A stretch of 64,000 nt of DNA, from NCBI GenBank assembly GCA_947179485.1, contig OX359250.1, positions 47,279,450 through 47,343,449 of the forward strand. The letters run 5' to 3'. This stretch comes from Allacma fusca (lineage: Eukaryota > Arthropoda > Collembola > Symphypleona > Sminthuridae). Of the stretch, positions 59,313 through 64,000 are shown piece by piece (the first letter of the stretch is position 1; every line of letters begins with the position of its first letter). Made by a program: the position numbers and the translations under genes. The notes below the pieces were generated by a model, which made no database searches, was not told the DNA's origin, and saw only the letters and a program-made list of their open reading frames with translations.

Positions 59313-60265
59313 AAAATGTTTAATGCTTTTGGAATTTCAGAATTTCGAAGCAAATGTAGCACAAGCTAATGAGTGCCAATCCGGCAACACCAGACCAAGT
59401 TGTTTTTACCAAACTGAGCGTGAGAAGTATCAAGTATTGGGACCACCATTTTCAAACTGTGCCGAAAATTACAATTTTTGTAGTACAATTGTCAATCAAA
59501 ATCCCAAAATCCAATAAATTAAAAAAAGCTCTCAAGATCTTATTGATCATCATAAATTCAAGGCCTTCGACTCGATCAAACGCACCAACAGTATTGTTTT
59601 GGTTAAAACGTCTTCTAGGGAAAATTCTGTTTTTAAGGCAACTTGCACTTGTGCATTAAGCATTTGCACATGCACGCGTGAGTTTTTTTTGATTGAAACT
59701 TTTACAACAAAGCGGTTTAGTGGTACATGCTGCATATTTAAAAGGAGACAAAACGCTCAGAGCCAGATCTCATTGAGACTACTGGCAGAATTTAAATCAT
59801 TTAAATTAATGACAGTCAAACTGGGGGAATGTGAGTATGTCATACAACTACCTAATGTAATTGAGCAAAAATAATTATTTTGCTGATTAATAAATACATA
59901 CATCATTTTACCTGAAATTGTAAACGTATATTTTAAATATATTTTCACTGTCGTGTTCATTAAATTACTTTTTTACTATGAAAATAATCATCTGTAATAG
60001 TTAGTACATACGGACTGAAAAACAATTAACAAGTCCAAATGGTATTGTTCCACATAAATCCTGTTTTATTTTCTCATACGATGAACTCAAACGTTTCCCA
60101 TGCTACGAAATGTAATTTAAGATCCTAGTCTTTCATGGGATTTTTGTAACATATTCCCACTTAGCCGCATCCTATGGGCATCCCAGGCAATTGGTTTTGA
60201 CTGGGATCAACCAATTGTATTAGAATCAATTTTGTGTGTAGAAAGTTCTGTAATAAATTGTTGAT

Positions 60266-62900
60266 AACCAGGGACTTGCAATAATAAATGGTAGAACCAA
60301 AGGGGACGAAACAGGAAACTACACCTATATATCTCAGAGTGGGAACTCTATGATTGATCTGTGTTTAGCTGACAACGAAGCGATGAAAAGTATACTCGAC
60401 TTAAAGGTAATAGAAGCACATGAATCGGATCACAAGCCTATTCTTTTACACAGATAAGAAGAGCAAACCGCTGGATCAAATGAGTCTACTATAAAAAGAA
60501 TAAATTGGAACAAGGATTTCAAAAAGTCATTCACTCGTCAAATCTATACTGAACGTGAAGAAATCAGAACCCGCGTAAATGGAGATATTCAAGAATTATC
60601 GAAGGAGATGTACAAATATGCAAACCAAACAGGAATGAAAACAACCAGAAGGATAGGAGGAACCCGACATAATGCACCCGAATGGTTCGACCAAGAATGT
60701 CGAAAGCTAAAGAAAAAATAAAACGAAAGACTAAAAGTACTACGGTAAAACCCAGGAAACCAACAACAGACAATAGAATACATAAACGCAAGAAACCAAT
60801 ACAAGAAACACACCTCTAACTCCAAGCTCAAATACTACACGTCTTTAAGGAACACCATCATATTCTCAAAGAACTCGGCAGACTTCTGGAAAAGTCTAAA
60901 CATTTTCAGATGCAATAAAAGAAGAGTAGAAACTACAAATTTAATCCCTAATGAAGCATGGGAAAATCACTACAAAAACCTATTCGAAGGAGTGGACAGT
61001 ATGCCTCACCGACAGATACAGACAACACACCAACCATTTCATCTCGATGAACTGAATCAGGCACTCAGGAAATTATCAAACAATAAGAGCCCAGGTACAG
61101 ACGGCATTCCTAACGAAATTTGGAAATACTTACCACTGGAATTTTGCCCATGTTTATTAGAATGCCTAAATAAGTGCCTTTCGAATCCCATCCCTGATAC
61201 GTGGGGGAAATAATCATATCTCCCATATATAAGAATGGCGACAAAAACTCACCTTGTAACTACAGACCAATTTCTTTAGTCAACACAATAGTAAAGCTAT
61301 TTACAATGCTCTTGTCAAAGCGACTGCACACATGGATCGAGAAACATAAGGCGTTATCAGAATCCCAAGCGGCATACAGAAAGCACAGAAGCTGTTCAGA
61401 CCACTTGTTTGTATTAAACACTCTAATACAGAATGCGTTGGCAAACCAGAAGAAGTTGTACTGCTTATTCGTAGACCTGTCAAAGGCATTTGATTCTATT
61501 AAGAGGAAACGTCTATGGGATAGGCTAGAAACGCTGGGAGTACCTGCCTACATACTTCTGAAGATGCAAGAAATATACAGTCAAGCAAAGGCAAAAATCC
61601 AAACATCAGGGGGCTACACAAATTTCATGGACGTACTTAATGGAGTACTGCATGGGGAAACACTGAGTCCGACGTTGTTCTCGATATATATTGATGAAAT
61701 CACAGAATTGCTTGCCAAATCCAAAGTACGAGGAGCGAAACTGCTCACCAATGAAGTTACCATCCTACTTTACGCAGATCGTATTAGCAGCAGACTCTCC
61801 AGCAGATCTTCAAACCCAGATCGGAATTCTCAGCAGATTCTTTAGCAGAAACGATCTCAGCATAAACCTTTTTGGAAAAGGCCCAGTATCAACAAAGAAA
61901 AACAAAACTATGCCAATGGAATTCTTCTACAATGGAAATGTTATAGAAATAGCAAGTAGCTACAAATGTTTAGGAGTGGAGTTTCACCGAACCGGAAAAT
62001 TCCACTATCACCTCAAACAAACGATTTTGAAGACCAACGCTGCAGTCGAGTTACTTTTAAACACTACTGGGTCAACCAAACTGAGCGATATAGAAATCAT
62101 CATGAGGCTTTTCAACTCTTTAGTAACAAAAATCCCACTCTACGGATTCCCAATTTGGGGAATGGAGTTTGTTGATGAAATGGAAAAGATACAGACTAAA
62201 TTATTACGAAGAATTACTGGAGCCTGCAATCTCACTACTGGATACGTCCTGCGTCTGGAGACTGGAAGTAAATTAATTGCGAAAAGCATTATAACAACAA
62301 TGTACAACTCCATCTTCTCAGAAAATGCAACTGTTATGGCTTCAAAGTGCTACAGGCTGCTGGAAGCAAACGAGGGAGACATGAAATAATAAATGAAAAG
62401 TGAATACTTGAAAAAGAACAACAACAGTTTATGGAGAAAGATAGAAAGAAGATTCTACAAACACAGATATAGAAGATATGTTGAGAATTGAGAGCAGCCG
62501 GTACATCGGATTAAAAACCCACGTATGGAGGGAAGATTTCTACGAAAAGGGACACAGCTGGGCGCTTACTAAATTCATACAAAATCTCAGACTAGACAAA
62601 CCGAGAATAAATGTTCAATGCAGAAACATTAATCTAAAAGCCATGACTTACCGATGGAAACCGAAAAGCGGACCTATTGATGCATTATGTGCGTGCCTTA
62701 AAAGTGCAGAAGACCGCTTCCATATCATGTGCGAATGTGAAGTTTACGAAGACATCAGAGCAAAGCATATCCCTGAAGCCAATAAGCTAAGACAACAAGA
62801 CTTTATCCAATATTTCCTACAAACAGAAGATGACCAGAGCCGAACAAAACGAGCCTATCTATTCTGGAAGAACGCAATAAAAATAAGAAATGGAACTTGA
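60266..62900 (+). pseudogene. LINE endonuclease/reverse transcriptase remnant
   Basis: The endonuclease tail has IINGRTKGDETGNYTYIS, a NSMIDL motif and SDHKPI (to 60456). The linker has stops near 60457 and 60719. RT motifs follow: SPGTDGIPNEIWK (61090), NYRPISLVNTIVKLF (61259), FVDLSKAFDS (61470, catalytic Asp), GVLHGETLSPTLF (61640). At the YADD box (about 61770-61780) a 5-nt deletion leaves only YAD and shifts frame, removing the second catalytic Asp. The thumb/connection region continues in another frame (61830-62389). A C-terminal Cys/His motif CACLKSAEDRFHIMCECEVY lies at about 62690. APE-type LINE, with a jockey/I-like look, clade not fixed. Confidence 0.9.
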
Positions 62901-63493
62901 AACTAGAAAGGAATTAGAAACATAATCGAAGTACAGTTGAACCCTCCCATGAGATTGGTACAAACCATGTAAGCCGAAAGGAAGTGTACGAGTAGCAGCC
63001 CATCAATAGCCTTCGACAAATGGTACCAACCTCATGGGCGGGTACCAGACAAATAAGTAGGGATATCGTAAGGCTGGGGCTGTTGGCGGGCTGAAACACG
63101 TACAAAAATAATTCACGACCTGGAGGCACTAAGATATTTGTAAATCAATGTAAATGAACTTGTATATTCTCTCGCAGCTAATATATCTGATATATATGTA
63201 TTCTATAAATAATGATCTATAATGTCCTATCTGGAACTTGATGAATAAGTAGCACAATAATGAAGTGTAATTGAGAAAGACGTGTAGGTTTTTGACGGCC
63301 CTTATTATTGCAGGGAACCTTTTTCACCTACACCACAACACTTAGTAATGTTTTTCAAAATATTCTACTTCTTTAAATATTCACAATTCATTTACTCTTA
63401 TTAAAACTATACGATTTTTTGTAATTATTGCGATAATAAGCGGGTTATAAGGGCTGAGGCCAAATCGACCTTTAATAAATCTATCTAGCTATC
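60266..63493 (+). mobile_element. Non-LTR retrotransposon (LINE), 5'-truncated
   Basis: Flanked by a perfect 15-bp direct repeat TAATAAATTGTTGAT (60251-60265, 63494-63508), the mark of target-primed integration. The insert starts inside the endonuclease domain, so it was truncated on insertion. The 3' end is short repeats (TCTATCTAGCTATC), not poly(A). It carries a dead polyprotein ORF and a roughly 600-bp 3' untranslated region. Confidence 0.93.
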
Positions 63494-63548
63494 TAATAAA
63501 TTGTTGATGACTATCGGGCTCAACTCTATTGTCAATAAAAAATGTGTA

Positions 63549-63772
63549 ATGCCCCGTTCACATTGCCACTTCTGCAAGCAAAAAGTCGCCTCCGCATTTA
63601 CTTGCAGCGCTGCAAGTTCTGTTCATATTGGTCGCCTCTGCTAGCATTTTACTTGCAGAGTTGACTTGCAAAGGATCGATTTTACTTGCAGAGGCGAAGT
63701 AGAACTCGCTTCTGCTTTCCTCTGCAAGCAGAAGATCATGCTTGCATTTCCTATTCAGATCCTTGTAACTAG
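63549..63772. repeat. CTTGCAGAGGCG word array
   Basis: Begins GCCCCGTTCACATTGCC, similar in style to Harbinger-type termini, then TCTGCAAGC/CTTGCAGAGG words in both orientations. The other end is not visible. It directly follows the LINE. Confidence 0.5.
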
Positions 63773-63773
63773 T

Positions 63774-63945
63774 ACTCGGACCAGTTCAGTTCAAAACCGA
63801 AAAATTCCGATTAGGTTCAGTTCAGTTCAGTTTGATTCATTATAAATAGAGTTCAGTTCAGCTGTTGAACTGAACTGAACAGTTCGATTCAGTATTTGAA
63901 TCGAACTGAACCATGTAATGCAAACTGCAGTTCAAACGATTTGCA
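63774..63945. repeat. GTTCAGTTCAG word array with dyad centre
   Basis: GGTTCAGTTCAGTTCAG on one side and TTGAACTGAACTGAAC on the other form an imperfect palindrome around 63855-63885. It continues toward the window edge. A weaker relative (ATTCAGTTCAATTCAA) is at 53794-53850. Confidence 0.6.
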
Positions 63946-64000
63946 AACGGACTCCTTGCTGGAAATGTCACCACCAACGTACATTCGTATCTTTCATTCT

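Larger units (their letters stand above)
55658..60187 (+). mobile_element. 4.5-kb transposon with tnp2 (CACTA/EnSpm-like) transposase
   Basis: Inverted ends start CCTGGG, with CCATAGGAT about ten bases further in on both sides (left 55658-55690, complement of 60160-60187). GGATCCTATG/CCTATAG words lie inside the left end and CCTATGGG/CATGGG words inside the right. It contains a plus-strand transposase gene and a candidate minus-strand gene. The target duplication is unclear (CAT against CAA). The ends differ from the CACTA/CACTG usual for the superfamily. Confidence 0.65.

Noticed and set aside
59323-59874. Further coding sequence after the tnp2-type transposase
   Set aside because: Short overlapping frames without domain. 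Some residues may be its broken C-terminus, but the frame cannot be followed.
63500-63548. LINE extending past 63493
   Set aside because: The second copy of the 15-bp target duplication begins at 63494, which fixes the end.
1-64000. tRNA, rRNA or SINE-type RNA genes
   Set aside because: No cloverleaf or A/B-box pair was seen by eye. A covariance-model scan would be needed to exclude them.

Overview
The window reads as AT-rich nuclear DNA of an arthropod, probably a hexapod. The evidence is small GT-AG introns, TATA plus TCAGT-type core promoters, a delta-9 acyl-CoA desaturase with arthropod-style exon layout, a tyrosine/glycine-rich extracellular (cuticle-like) protein gene with an intron inside its signal peptide, and a very dense load of DNA transposons. 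Nothing in it looks bacterial, viral or organellar. The species cannot be named from the sequence.

Layout. 1-3326: repeats and non-coding DNA. 3327-10063 (minus): an eight-exon gene for a predicted 765-residue secreted structural protein with SYGVPSQ repeats, with its own TATA/initiator promoter. 12610-14659: an old hAT-like repeat into which a dead Tc1-type transposon has inserted. 15081-17460: a five-exon, apparently intact desaturase gene (plus) whose TATA box abuts a Harbinger-like MITE. 17517-20167: a dead hAT transposon with a second element nested in it. 22296-23148: a decayed desaturase pseudogene (minus), with a 1.5 kb Harbinger-like element just upstream of it. 24.8-57 kb: almost entirely transposon-derived, with a few candidate host exons (28632-28799, 37629-37802, and an exon near 52858-54367 split by a transposon). 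55658-60187: a 4.5 kb transposon encoding a tnp2 (CACTA/EnSpm)-type transposase. 60266-63493: a 5'-truncated LINE with a perfect 15-bp target duplication.

The most striking feature is a recurrent architecture. At least eight separate element families in this window have terminal inverted repeats that fit the hAT pattern (A at position 2, G at position 5). Seven of them, plus a dead hAT transposon, are flanked by perfect 8-bp target duplications; the eighth has a decayed one. Each is filled, mainly next to its ends, with a long degenerate array of its own short word: GGGATCGGG, CCTGAACC, GTATTTTG, CACTCCTACTC, CAATCCCACTC, TATGTAGGC, AAATCAGGACTTCT or ACCGTTTT. The hAT element at 17517-20167 carries both recognisable hAT transposase remnants and such an array (GTCCCGGAATG), which ties the architecture to hAT transposition. 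Many of these elements are nested in one another or in other repeats, so relative insertion order can be read directly.

Host genes supported with confidence are only two: the secreted structural protein and the desaturase. All intron positions were inferred by eye from splice signals and frame continuity. Both models sum to exact multiples of three, but neither has transcript support here.
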